Assembly: GCA_034435015.1 (NCBI GenBank)
Contig: DAOTYH010000025.1
Coordinates: 1-59,062 of the forward strand
Reading direction: 5' to 3'
Length of the DNA: 59,062 nucleotides
DNA from: DAOTYH01 sp034435015
GTDB taxonomy: Bacteria; Chloroflexota; Anaerolineae; Aggregatilineales; UBA3940
Within the stretch, counting starts at the first letter, position 1, and every line of letters starts with the position of its first letter. Of this stretch, positions 42,701-50,344 are shown piece after piece. The notes beneath the pieces are model-generated. The model did not search any database. It saw only the letters and a list, made by a program, of their open reading frames with translations, and was not told the origin of the DNA. Both the position numbers and the translations under genes were made by a program.

Positions 42701-43310
42701 CCTTGCCAGCGGGCGCAATGTCAATATCTTGGTCCTGGATACTGAGGTCTACTCCAATACAGGCGGTCAGGCATCCAAGGCAACGCCGCTTGGGGCCGTG
42801 GCTCGTTTTGCGGCGGGCGGCAAACCCACTGCCAATAAAGACCTTGGTATGATGGCTATGAGCTATGGCACGGTCTATGTGGCACAGATCGCAATGGGGG
42901 CCAGCGACATTCAGGCGGTGAAGGCTATCCTGGAGGCGGAAGCATACAATGGGCCGTCTCTGGTTATTGCCTACAGCCACTGCATCATGCATGGTATTGA
43001 TACAGTCAAGGGGCTGGAACAGCAGAGGCTGGCGGTCGAGTCTGGCTTCTGGCCGCTCTATCGTTACAATCCCGCCCTCAAGGCTGAGGGCAAGAATCCG
43101 CTACAACTTGACTCTAAGCCGCCCAAGATTCCGCTCAAGGACTACATCTACAATGAGACCCGCTATCGCATGTTGGCCCAGAGCAAGCCGGAGGTTGCCG
43201 AGCGGTTGCTCGCACAGGCGCAACAGGCGGTTAATGAGCGGTGGCGTAAATACGAGTATTTGGCTCAGATGTCATATGAGCCTGAGGCCAAGGCTGAAGC
43301 TGAAGTCTAG
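39726..43310 (+). CDS. nifJ: Pyruvate:ferredoxin (flavodoxin) oxidoreductase, one-piece type
   Basis: I chose TTG at 39726, which has AGGAGG 9 bases upstream; the GTG at 39705 lies before that site and has none of its own. The 1194-residue enzyme turns pyruvate and CoA into acetyl-CoA and CO2, with electrons to ferredoxin or flavodoxin. Domains in order: YPITPSSPMGEFAD (domain I); domain II; the CoA region with LGADGTVGANKNSIKIIGE; two [4Fe-4S] motifs CIQCGKCVMVCPH and CTGCELCVEVCPA; and the third-cluster/thiamine domain with CAGCGETPYLKL, GDGWAYDIGYGGLDH and NTGGQASKATP. Length is normal. It is divergent from the KOR-type operon. Confidence 0.95.
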   Translation: MSRSLVTIDGNEAAAYIAYKTNEVIAIYPITPSSPMGEFADDWAAQGQKNIWGTVPLVVEMQSEGGAAGAVHGALQSGSLTTTFTASQGLLLMIPNMFKIAGELTSTVFHIAARSLATHALSIFGDHSDVMAARSTGWAMLFSNSSQEVMDLALIAQASTLEARVPFLHIFDGFRTSHEVMKIERLSDDDIRAMIDEELVRAHRERALTPDRPMIRGTAQNPDVYFQGRETVNPFYLATPAIVQKTMDKFASIVGRHYHLFDYVGAPDAERVIILMGSGCETAHETVEYLTDKGEKVGVIKVRLYRPFSVEHLMAALPPTTRTIAVLDRTKEPGSIGEPLYTDVVTAVAEGMASGIAPFAQMPRVIGGRYGLSSKEFTPAMVKGVFDEMAKAQPKNHFTVGIVDDVTSTSIDYDPNFSTEPKDVVRAMFWGLGADGTVGANKNSIKIIGEETPFYAQGYFEYDSKKSGARTISHLRFGPRPIRSTYLIRKANFVAVHQFGFVERYNVLEAAEEGATFLLNSPYGPDEVWDHLPRRIQEQIISKRLRFFVIDAYSVADKTGMGVRINTIMQTCFFAISGVLPRDEAIAQIKKAIEKTYGKRGEAVVKKNFEAVDQTLANLFEVEVPGRVTSTIDIPPVVPPEAPEFVQKVTARIIAGEGDLLPVSAMPVDGTFPSGTTQWEKRNIALEVPVWEPDICIQCGKCVMVCPHAVIRAKVYDESALAGAPPTFKYTDARWKELPNKKYTLQVAVEDCTGCELCVEVCPAKDKTQVGRKALNMAPQIPLREQERANWAFFLTLPDIPRSDGLQFNNVKNLQLLRPLFEFSGACAGCGETPYLKLISQLFGDRMLVANATGCSSIYGGNLPTTPWTFNHEGRGPSWSNSLFEDNAEFGMGMRLTLDKQSEFARELVTLLRGQIGSELADALLNADQSTEEGIIAQRERVAELKARLAGVDDPVAKNLLAIADMLVKKSVWIVGGDGWAYDIGYGGLDHVLASGRNVNILVLDTEVYSNTGGQASKATPLGAVARFAAGGKPTANKDLGMMAMSYGTVYVAQIAMGASDIQAVKAILEAEAYNGPSLVIAYSHCIMHGIDTVKGLEQQRLAVESGFWPLYRYNPALKAEGKNPLQLDSKPPKIPLKDYIYNETRYRMLAQSKPEVAERLLAQAQQAVNERWRKYEYLAQMSYEPEAKAEAEV

Positions 43311-43371
43311 TATAGGGAGTGCCTCAGGACTTGATATTGGCTACTAGGATTTCCTCGCTGGCAATGTGAGG

Positions 43372-43407
43372 AGTGGTGGGGGCGTGATAAACCAGGCCCC
43401 CACCACT
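43372..43407 (+). terminator. Strong hairpin between PFOR and the DHOD-like gene
   Basis: AGTGGTGGGGGC and GCCCCCACCACT form 12 perfect pairs with a 12-base loop. Only TTCAT follows, so it may be a weak terminator or a processing/stability hairpin between two cotranscribed genes. Confidence 0.6.
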
Positions 43408-43437
43408 TCATAGCTGAACACCCAAGGGAGCAAAACA

Positions 43438-44460
43438 ATGGACCTGTCCACAACCTATATGGGGATGAAGTTAAAAAACCCGATTGTACCCTCAGCGTCG
43501 CCGCTGTCTGAGAGTTTGGACGGCATCCGTCGTCTAGAGGATGCTGGGGCGGCGGCAGTGGTGATGTATTCCCTGTTTGAAGAGCAGATCATTCAGGAAA
43601 GTTATCAGCTTGATCATTTTCTAACTTACAACACAGACAGCTTTGCTGAGGCACTAAGCTACTTTCCGAATTCGCTCGATTATCGGGTGGGGCCTGAGGA
43701 ATATCTTGAGCTGATCCAGAAGGCCAAGCAGGCCGTCGGTATCCCGATCATTGGCAGCCTGAATGGTGTCTCTACGGGTGGCTGGATAGAGTATGCTCAT
43801 AAGATTGAGCAGGCTGGCGCTGATGCGCTGGAGCTGAACATTTATTACATCCCGACCTCTACGACCATCACTGGTGCTGAGGTCGAGCAGATGTATCTGG
43901 ATGTTGTACGGGATGTCAAGAAGAGCATTCGTATACCAGTTGCAGTTAAGCTCAGCCCCTATTTCAGCGCCACAGCTAACATGGCCGCCCGCTTGGCCGA
44001 GGCAGGGGCAAATGCGTTGGTCCTGTTTAACCGTTTCTACCAGCCCGACCTTGATCTAGAGGCTCTAGAGCCAGTGCCGCGTCTGACATTGAGCAGTTCA
44101 TCTGAGTTACAGCTTCCATTGCGATGGGTTGCCATCCTGTATGGCCGTGTACCTGTTGACCTTGCCATTACTAGTGGCGTTCATACCCATGAAGATGTGC
44201 TTAAAGGTCTGATGGCAGGCGCAAAAGTGACCATGATGGCCTCTGAGCTGTTGCGAAACGGCATCCAGCGGATTGGAGAAATCCTGACTGCGATGGAATC
44301 ATGGATGCACGAACACGAGTATGAGTCGGTAGTTCAGATGCAGGGTAGTATGAGCCAGAAGAATGTAGCTGAGCCTGCCGCATTTGAGCGGGCAAACTAT
44401 ATGAAAATCCTAAAGTCATGGCGGCCTGACCCCGCTGGCAAGTTTTTGCGGGGGGGATGA
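43438..44460 (+). CDS. Dihydroorotate dehydrogenase-like flavoprotein
   Basis: The 340-residue protein has an FMN TIM barrel of the DHOD-like type: start MDLSTTYMGMKLKNPIVPSASPLSES, GSLNGVSTGGWIEYAHKIEQAGADALELNIYYIPT in the middle, and PVAVKLSPYFSATANMAARLAEAGANALVLFNRF later. True class 1 pyrimidine enzymes end the glycine-rich phosphate site differently, and no pyrK or other pyr genes are near. Downstream of PFOR, an unknown flavin oxidoreductase role is as likely as pyrimidine synthesis. GGGAG lies 10 bases before the ATG. Confidence 0.75.
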   Translation: MDLSTTYMGMKLKNPIVPSASPLSESLDGIRRLEDAGAAAVVMYSLFEEQIIQESYQLDHFLTYNTDSFAEALSYFPNSLDYRVGPEEYLELIQKAKQAVGIPIIGSLNGVSTGGWIEYAHKIEQAGADALELNIYYIPTSTTITGAEVEQMYLDVVRDVKKSIRIPVAVKLSPYFSATANMAARLAEAGANALVLFNRFYQPDLDLEALEPVPRLTLSSSSELQLPLRWVAILYGRVPVDLAITSGVHTHEDVLKGLMAGAKVTMMASELLRNGIQRIGEILTAMESWMHEHEYESVVQMQGSMSQKNVAEPAAFERANYMKILKSWRPDPAGKFLRGG

Positions 44461-44482
44461 TCGAAATGACACCCAGAACGTG

Positions 44483-44511
44483 TTGCTAACTTGGGGTGCG
44501 CGTGATATACT
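44483..44511 (+). promoter_or_regulatory. Promoter candidate for the nusA operon
   Basis: TTGCTA and TATACT stand 17 bp apart, with TGA just before the -10 box (extended -10). Transcription would start near 44518, giving a leader of about 125 bases that contains the hairpin at 44544-44575. Confidence 0.6.
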
Positions 44512-44543
44512 AGAGTTGCCTTTGACCTCTTATAGCGTTCTTC

Positions 44544-44575
44544 CGAAACGTGGGCATCCCCCACGTTTCGTTTTT
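44544..44575 (+). terminator. Terminator in the nusA leader, possible attenuator
   Basis: CGAAACGTGGG, loop CATCC and CCCACGTTTCG form 11 perfect pairs, followed by TTTTT. It lies downstream of the promoter candidate at 44483-44511 and 68 bases upstream of the nusA ATG. It may end transcripts from the DHOD-like gene, attenuate nusA, or both. Confidence 0.85.
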
Positions 44576-44643
44576 GAGGCGCAGGCGAAGGTAACTCAAT
44601 CATCCAAGTAAGTCGGAAAGAGTGCTGGAGAGCCACGGTTGCA

Positions 44644-46677
44644 ATGAAGAGCGAATTTATTCTGGCCTTCAACGAAATTGCTGAACTGCGTAAATTACCG
44701 CGCGAGGTAATTCTAGAAGCACTTAAGGCGGCGCTGGTATCTGCCTATCGCCATAATGTTGGGGCAGGCACGGCCCAGTATGTCGAGGCGCGTATTGATG
44801 AGAAGACAGGTACTCCTACCATCTGGGTTGAAAAGGAAGTTGTTGAGGAAGTCCAGAATCCTATGACGGAGATCTCGCTGGAAGAGGCACGCAAGATCAA
44901 GCCCGATGTCCAGCTTGGTGAGACCGTTATTGCCGAAAATACTCCTAAAGATTTTGGGCGCATCGCGGCACAGAACGCTAAGCAGGTTATCCTTCAGCGT
45001 ATGCGTGAGGCGGAACGAGAAGCCCAGTATCAGGAGTATCAAGAGCGCATTGGCGACCTGGTCACTGGCACAGTACAGAGCGACTCCGGCGACGTGGTGA
45101 CGATTGGTCTAGGGCGCACTGAAGCGATCCTCCCGCGTAGTCAGCAGGTTCCTGGTGAGCGGTATAAGGTACATGATCGGATACGCGCCTACGTCATGGA
45201 TGTTCGCAGGTCAAACCGGGGGCCTCAGATTATTGTCAGCCGCACGCACCGCAATATGCTCCGCCGCTTGCTCGAATATGAGGTGCCGGAAATCTATAAC
45301 GGTACTGTGGAGATCAAGAGCATTGCACGTGAGCCGGGGGCGCGCTCAAAGGTTGCTGTAGCGGCACTTCAGGAGGGGGCTGACCCGGTTGGTGCCTGCG
45401 TTGGGATGCGCGGAGTGCGTATTCAGAGCATCGTTAAGGAGCTGGGTGAGAAGATTGATGTCATCGAGTGGAGTCCTGACCAGGCGGTCTTTATCTCTAA
45501 GGCGCTTAGCCCGGCCCGTGTCAGTTGCGTTTTTCTCGATGATGACCCGGAGGAAGGACGTACAGCCTCTGTGGTGGTCCCAGATGATCAGCTCTCGCTG
45601 GCTATTGGGCGTGAAGGCCAGAACGCACGCCTCGCGGCCAAACTGACAGGCTGGCGGATTGACATCAAGAGTATCACTGAGGCGGCTCAAGAGGCTCTTA
45701 TTCACATTCGCGAACCCCAGCTTGCCGATTTGGCTGAGGCGCAGGCTGGTCTTACCGTGCAGGTTGAGGCAATTATGGCGAAGAAAGCGGCCAACCGCGC
45801 GGTTACGCCGGAGGAATATCAGCTTCTGGTGGACTTCATCCGTTTGGTGGAGGGGCGGCGGCTTGAGCTGCGCGAGGCTGACCGGGTGGAACAGCGGGCA
45901 CGACAAGAGGCTGTCCGGGCGCAGATTCCGCCTGTCGCTTATCAGTATCCGTTGGAGGATACCGATTTGCCGTTGCGCGTCTTTAACTTGCTGAGCGAGG
46001 CTGGTTACTCGACGGTGGGCGAAGTCATGGAGCAGTATGAGCTGTCTCCAAGACGGTTTATGTCCATACCGGGCTTCACCAGTCAGGCGCTTGAAGCTGT
46101 TGAACACATGCTGAAGACAATCGAATTCCCGTCACCGGAGGCAGTTGCCGAGTCTGTTGAGACCGAACCGGTGCTGGAATTCGAGGAAGTGCAACTGGAA
46201 GCCCTGCAGGAGCTTGAGCTGACAGCAGAGGTTGAACAAGCTCCTGAGCCAGTGCCTGATGTGGTGGGCGGCCCTGTGGATGTTGCGGAGGAGACGGAAG
46301 AAATCAGTTGGTCGGAAGATGAAGAGCTGGCCCGCGCCCGCCGTGCCGCTCTCGTTGCCCAGTTGACCGGCCAGCAACAGCCTGAGATGGCAATGCCCCG
46401 CTCCTCTGAGGAGGAAGCTGGAGAGAAACAGTTGGAGCGCCGCATCGGAGCTATTAGGCCTGAGACCATCAGGGAACAGATGATCAGCGATGAGGATGAA
46501 GAAGACCTCTATGAGTATGAGGGGATGACCAAAGAAGAGGTCGAGATAGCACGCCGCCAGAAGGCCAAACAGCGGCGGCGCCAGCTGATCTACGATGAGG
46601 AGCTAGGGCAGGTCGTCTCTAAGCGGCGGCGGAAGCCGGGGCGTGTGCGGGGGCAATGGGACAGCGAAGAGGAGTAG
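44644..46677 (+). CDS. nusA: Transcription termination/antitermination protein NusA with long C-terminal extension
   Basis: The 677-residue protein starts MKSEFILAFNEIAELRKLPREVILEALKAALVSAY, the NusA N-terminal domain that contacts RNA polymerase. An S1 domain (about 130-195) and two KH domains follow, the first with GARSKVAVAAL and the second with LSLAIGREGQNARLAAKLTG. After about 435 comes LPLRVFNLLSEAGYSTVGEVMEQYELSPRRFMSIPGFTSQALEAVEHML, a helix-hairpin-helix-type repeat. A Glu-rich stretch and a tail with QRRRQ and KRRRKPGRVRG end it. Many NusA proteins end near 350-500 residues, so the acidic/basic tail is notable. First gene of nusA-ylxR-infB. Confidence 0.93.
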   Translation: MKSEFILAFNEIAELRKLPREVILEALKAALVSAYRHNVGAGTAQYVEARIDEKTGTPTIWVEKEVVEEVQNPMTEISLEEARKIKPDVQLGETVIAENTPKDFGRIAAQNAKQVILQRMREAEREAQYQEYQERIGDLVTGTVQSDSGDVVTIGLGRTEAILPRSQQVPGERYKVHDRIRAYVMDVRRSNRGPQIIVSRTHRNMLRRLLEYEVPEIYNGTVEIKSIAREPGARSKVAVAALQEGADPVGACVGMRGVRIQSIVKELGEKIDVIEWSPDQAVFISKALSPARVSCVFLDDDPEEGRTASVVVPDDQLSLAIGREGQNARLAAKLTGWRIDIKSITEAAQEALIHIREPQLADLAEAQAGLTVQVEAIMAKKAANRAVTPEEYQLLVDFIRLVEGRRLELREADRVEQRARQEAVRAQIPPVAYQYPLEDTDLPLRVFNLLSEAGYSTVGEVMEQYELSPRRFMSIPGFTSQALEAVEHMLKTIEFPSPEAVAESVETEPVLEFEEVQLEALQELELTAEVEQAPEPVPDVVGGPVDVAEETEEISWSEDEELARARRAALVAQLTGQQQPEMAMPRSSEEEAGEKQLERRIGAIRPETIREQMISDEDEEDLYEYEGMTKEEVEIARRQKAKQRRRQLIYDEELGQVVSKRRRKPGRVRGQWDSEEE

Positions 46678-46737
46678 GGCAGAACTAGCCGTGCCAGAGG
46701 CTGATACAACTCGTGGAAGTCGAATGGCGGGGATGTG

Positions 46738-47031
46738 ATGAGCAGGCGTAAGCATGTTCCCCAGCGCACCTGTGTGATTTGCCGGCAGGTCAAGCCTAAG
46801 CGCGAACTGATCCGGCTGGTGCGGACCCCCGACGCGGGCGTTAAGATTGATCCGAGTGGCAAACAGAATGGACGCGGGGCTTATCTGTGCAACAATCCTT
46901 TATGCTGGGCTAAAGCGGCACGTAGCGATGTGTTAAATAAGGCTCTGCGGACAACTTTGACGGAAGAAGAGCGCGTGCTGATTGCCGCGTATGGGGCACA
47001 GTTAAAGCCCCAAGACGAGATCAAACTATGA
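46738..47031 (+). CDS. ylxR: YlxR-family nucleic-acid-binding protein
   Basis: The 97-residue protein has RTCVICRQVKPKRELIRLVR and NGRGAYLCNNPLCW, the two conserved blocks of YlxR (DUF448). It usually lies between nusA and infB, as here. YlxR binds nucleic acid and has been linked to RNase P and to transcription control in other bacteria. The ATG at 46738 and the GTG at 46735 are both possible starts; GGCGGGG precedes them. Confidence 0.92.
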   Translation: MSRRKHVPQRTCVICRQVKPKRELIRLVRTPDAGVKIDPSGKQNGRGAYLCNNPLCWAKAARSDVLNKALRTTLTEEERVLIAAYGAQLKPQDEIKL

Positions 47032-47055
47032 GTAGGCGGCTATGCCAGAAATAGG

Positions 47056-47110
47056 CAGGGTGTGACCAGGATAACCTGGTAGCTCTTGTTGCTCCTGGGC
47101 ACACTCCCTG
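47056..47110 (+). other. Folded RNA between ylxR and infB
   Basis: CAGGG/CCCTG and TGTG/CACA make an outer stem (47056-47064 with 47100-47110, two-base bulge). It closes two inner hairpins: ACCAGG-ATAA-CCTGGT (47065-47080) and AGC-N7-GCT (47081-47093). A second CCTGG at 47094-47098 could replace the first in pairing with CCAGG, so two folds compete. The infB ribosome site GGAGG follows 21 bases after the outer stem. Not a motif I recognise. Confidence 0.5.
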
Positions 47111-47141
47111 AATGAGATAGCCGAATGATGTGGAGGTGCAC

Positions 47142-48938
47142 ATGGCTGAAGCAACAGGGCAAAAGGCAGTCGAGATACCTGATTATCTGACAGTACGGGA
47201 TTTGGCTGGTTTGCTTAATGCCTCTCCCATTGAAGTGATCAAGCAATTGATGAGCAATGGGATCATGGCCGCGATCAACCAGCAAATTGACTATGAGACA
47301 GCGGCGATTGTGGCCGCTGAGATGGGATTTGAGCCGCGTCCGGTGACTCCTGTCGAAGAGGCAGCTCCTCAAGAAGGTGGGGCCCCGGCGTGGCGTCAGT
47401 TTTATGAGGAAGAAGACCCCAAGAAACTAGTCCCTCGCCCTCCGGTTGTGACAATCTTAGGACATGTTGATCATGGCAAGACCAGTCTGCTTGACCGGAT
47501 ACGATCAAGTCACGTGGCTGAGGGCGAGGCAGGCGGTATTACCCAGCATATTGGCGCCTATCAGGTTGAGCTGGAAGGGCGTAAGATCACTTTTCTCGAT
47601 ACGCCCGGCCATGAGGCGTTTACTGCCATGCGGGCGCGAGGCGCTCAGGGGGCGGACATCGCTGTACTGGTTGTGGCCGCCGATGATGGGGTAATGCCTC
47701 AGACCCGCGAGGCAATCTCCCATGCCAAGGCGGCTAGAGTTCCTGTCATCGTTGCCCTCAATAAGATCGATAAGCAGAATGCTAATCCTGATCGTGTGAA
47801 ACAGCAACTGGCCGAGGCCGGCCTGGTGCCTGATGAATGGGATGGCGATACGATTGTTGTGCCTGTCTCAGCCAAGACGGGGGAGGGACTGGATGACCTC
47901 TTGGAGGCTATTCTCCTTGTGGCCGATGACTCAAACATCAAGGCCAACCCGGAGGGCAAGACAGGCGGCACTGTGATTGAGGCTGAGATTGATCGGGGTC
48001 GGGGTGTCATGGCGACCTTGCTGGTGCAGAATGGCACTCTGCGTGTTGGAGATGTCGTGCTGGCAGGCACCTCCTTTGGACGCATCAAGGCGATGTTTAA
48101 CGAGAAGGGGAAGGAAATCAAAGAAGCTCCCCCCTCAACGCCGGTACGGGTTATGGGGTTGAATCTTGTCCCGGAGGCAGGGACGATCTTTGAGGTGGTT
48201 AAGAATGAGAAGGTCGCCCGTGAGATAGCTACTGCCCGCGCTGAGGCCCAGCGCGAGACGCCCCAACAGCGCAAGCCTTTCACACTAGAAGACCTATATG
48301 CCCGCTTTCAGGCTGGAGAGGCCAAAGAGCTTAATCTGATCGTGAAAGCTGACGTACAGGGATCGCTGGAGCCAATTATCAGCTCGCTGGAGAAACTGAG
48401 TGTCAAAGAGGGAGACTCTGAGCTGAAGGTCAACATCCTGCATGCTGAGGTTGGCGATGTGATGGAATCTGATGTCATGCTGGCCTCTGCCTCCGATGCA
48501 ATCATTATTGGCTTTCAGGTGGATGTAGACACAGCCGCCCGCCGTCGTGCTGACAGTGAGGGGGTGGACATCCGCCGCTACGACATCATCTATGAGCTAA
48601 TAGAGGATGTTGAAAAAGCACTGGAAGGCCTGCTCGAACCGGTCTACGAGGATAAGGTGATAGGCGTGGCTGAGGTCCGGCAGGTGTTCAAAATATCGAA
48701 AGTTGGGAATATCGCTGGATGCTTTGTCCGCGAGGGTGAGGCTCGGCGTGATGCACAGGTGCGTATCTTGCGTAATCACCAGGTGATCTTTCAGGGGAGT
48801 GTGTCTGCCTTGAAGCGTTATCAGGAGGACGTGCGCGAAGTGCGTACCGGCTTTGAGTGTGGTCTTAACGTCGAAGGATTTGCAGATTTTCAGGTTGGTG
48901 ATGTGATCCAGTTTACAGTCCGGGAGCGCGTCCGCTAA
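47142..48938 (+). CDS. infB: Translation initiation factor IF-2, short N-terminus
   Basis: I chose the ATG at 47142, which has GGAGG 6 bases upstream; a GTG at 47130 would add four residues. The 598-residue GTPase brings initiator tRNA to the ribosome. One IF2_N module (about 12-60, LTVRDLAGLLNASPIEVIKQLMSNG) precedes the G domain with G1 GHVDHGKT (107-114), DTPGHEAF and NKID. Domains II-IV follow (VKADVQGSLEPI, EVRQVFKISKVGNIAGCFV). The long variable N-terminal region of many bacteria is almost absent. rbfA follows 42 bp later. Confidence 0.95.
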   Translation: MAEATGQKAVEIPDYLTVRDLAGLLNASPIEVIKQLMSNGIMAAINQQIDYETAAIVAAEMGFEPRPVTPVEEAAPQEGGAPAWRQFYEEEDPKKLVPRPPVVTILGHVDHGKTSLLDRIRSSHVAEGEAGGITQHIGAYQVELEGRKITFLDTPGHEAFTAMRARGAQGADIAVLVVAADDGVMPQTREAISHAKAARVPVIVALNKIDKQNANPDRVKQQLAEAGLVPDEWDGDTIVVPVSAKTGEGLDDLLEAILLVADDSNIKANPEGKTGGTVIEAEIDRGRGVMATLLVQNGTLRVGDVVLAGTSFGRIKAMFNEKGKEIKEAPPSTPVRVMGLNLVPEAGTIFEVVKNEKVAREIATARAEAQRETPQQRKPFTLEDLYARFQAGEAKELNLIVKADVQGSLEPIISSLEKLSVKEGDSELKVNILHAEVGDVMESDVMLASASDAIIIGFQVDVDTAARRRADSEGVDIRRYDIIYELIEDVEKALEGLLEPVYEDKVIGVAEVRQVFKISKVGNIAGCFVREGEARRDAQVRILRNHQVIFQGSVSALKRYQEDVREVRTGFECGLNVEGFADFQVGDVIQFTVRERVR

Positions 48939-48980
48939 ACCGGTTAGTTTTGACATCTGACCAGATTGGAAGCTGAGGAC

Positions 48981-49376
48981 ATGTCTACCAAGAAACAGCA
49001 ACGAGTCGCCGAACAGATACAAGAGATACTCAGCAGGCTGATCCAGCTTGAGGTGCGCGATCCGCGCCTGCAAGGTCTCACCATCATGGATGTTGAGATT
49101 GACCGAGAGCTGATGTATGCCACTGTCTATGTCAACTCGTTGTTGGGTGAAGAGATGCGAGGAGAAGTCATGAAGGGCTTGCAAGCCGCTACTGGTTTTC
49201 TGCGGCGTGAGCTGGCGGCACAGGTCCATCTGCGTCATACGCCCGAACTGCGCTTCCGCTGGGATGAAACGCTCTCAAGGGCGGAGCATATCGAGAAGAT
49301 TCTGGACTCCTTAGATATTCCTCCAACGGTTGAAGAGGCAGACAGCGCAGAGCATGACACACTCGACTCTCAATGA
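48981..49376 (+). CDS. rbfA: Ribosome-binding factor A
   Basis: I chose the ATG at 48981 (MSTKKQQRVAEQIQEILSRLIQLEVRDPRLQGLTIMDVEIDREL). The 131-residue protein has the RbfA KH-like core with YATVYVNSLLGEE and LRRELAAQVHLRHTPELRFRWDET. It helps the small subunit mature. It is part of the infB-rbfA-nrnA-truB-ribF line, and its last 23 bases overlap the next gene. Confidence 0.93.
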   Translation: MSTKKQQRVAEQIQEILSRLIQLEVRDPRLQGLTIMDVEIDRELMYATVYVNSLLGEEMRGEVMKGLQAATGFLRRELAAQVHLRHTPELRFRWDETLSRAEHIEKILDSLDIPPTVEEADSAEHDTLDSQ

Positions 49377-50328
49377 AGTAGTCGCGTTGATTCGGCAATC
49401 GAACCAAATCGCTGTTGCTACTCATGTCTCTCCAGACCCCGATGCGATTGGCTCGCTGTTGGGGCTGGGGCTGGCCTTGCAGGCGATGGGTAAGCAGGTT
49501 GCCTTGTTGTGTGACGATCCTATGCCTGATAAGCTGGCCTTTCTGCCGGGTAGCGCAGAGGTTCAAGATCGGTTGCCCGATCATTTCAGCGCGGATTTGT
49601 TCATTGGTGTAGATGCCAGTGATACAGAAAGGTTGGGAATAGTATCCCAGCCCTTGATAGGGGCTGGGATACCTATTATCAGCATTGACCATCATATCAC
49701 GAACACCCGCTATGGAACCGTCAATCTGGTCCTGCCCGAATGCGCGGCGACAGCCGAGATCATGGTGCTCCTTCTTGACGGGTTGGGCCTGCCCCTTTCT
49801 CAGGAGATAGCGGCCTGTCTGCTGGCGGGATTGGTAGGGGATACCCGTAGCTTCTCGACTGCCAGCGTAACGCCGGCTACATTTGCTACGGCCGGAAGGC
49901 TGATTGCCGCAGGGGCAGACTTGGAGACTATTACTGAGCGGGTGTTTAACCGGCGCACACTTGAGTTGTTGCGTCTGTGGGGGATTGGTCTTACCCACAT
50001 GGGCCAGGAAGATGGCATTCTGTGGGCTGAGCTTCCTTTAGAGGAGCAGAAACAGCTACACATTGGCCGCCCGTCGGATACGGGGCTGTCCAACCTTCTT
50101 CTCTCTGTAGAGGGGATTGTGGTTACAGCGGTCTTCACTGAGTTGCCGGAGAATAAGGTAGAGATCAGTTTCCGAGCGCGGCCCGGATTGGATGTGTCAC
50201 AGGTTGCGTTTGCGTTAGGCGGTGGAGGGCATCCCGCGGCCTCAGGTTGCACAGTGGAGGGGAGTTTGAACGAAGTAGTACAACGTGTCCTGAAGTTGTT
50301 GAAAGAGCAGGTCGTGCAGATCGGGTAA
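49354..50328 (+). CDS. nrnA: DHH-family phosphoesterase, NrnA/oligoribonuclease-like
   Basis: The 324-residue protein has THVSPDPDAIGSLLGLGLAL, then IISIDHHITN with the metal-binding DHH, and the C-terminal DHHA1 motif GGGGHPAASG. NrnA-type enzymes remove nucleotides from short RNAs and dephosphorylate 3'-phosphoadenosine 5'-phosphate. It overlaps rbfA by 23 bases and precedes truB by 16 bp, the usual order in this cluster. Confidence 0.9.
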   Translation: MTHSTLNEVVALIRQSNQIAVATHVSPDPDAIGSLLGLGLALQAMGKQVALLCDDPMPDKLAFLPGSAEVQDRLPDHFSADLFIGVDASDTERLGIVSQPLIGAGIPIISIDHHITNTRYGTVNLVLPECAATAEIMVLLLDGLGLPLSQEIAACLLAGLVGDTRSFSTASVTPATFATAGRLIAAGADLETITERVFNRRTLELLRLWGIGLTHMGQEDGILWAELPLEEQKQLHIGRPSDTGLSNLLLSVEGIVVTAVFTELPENKVEISFRARPGLDVSQVAFALGGGGHPAASGCTVEGSLNEVVQRVLKLLKEQVVQIG

Positions 50329-50344
50329 GAAGGGGAAAAACTGT

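Noticed and set aside
45346..46107. 253-residue reading frame antisense to nusA
   Set aside because: It overlaps a well-supported NusA, and the product has no recognisable pattern or ribosome site.
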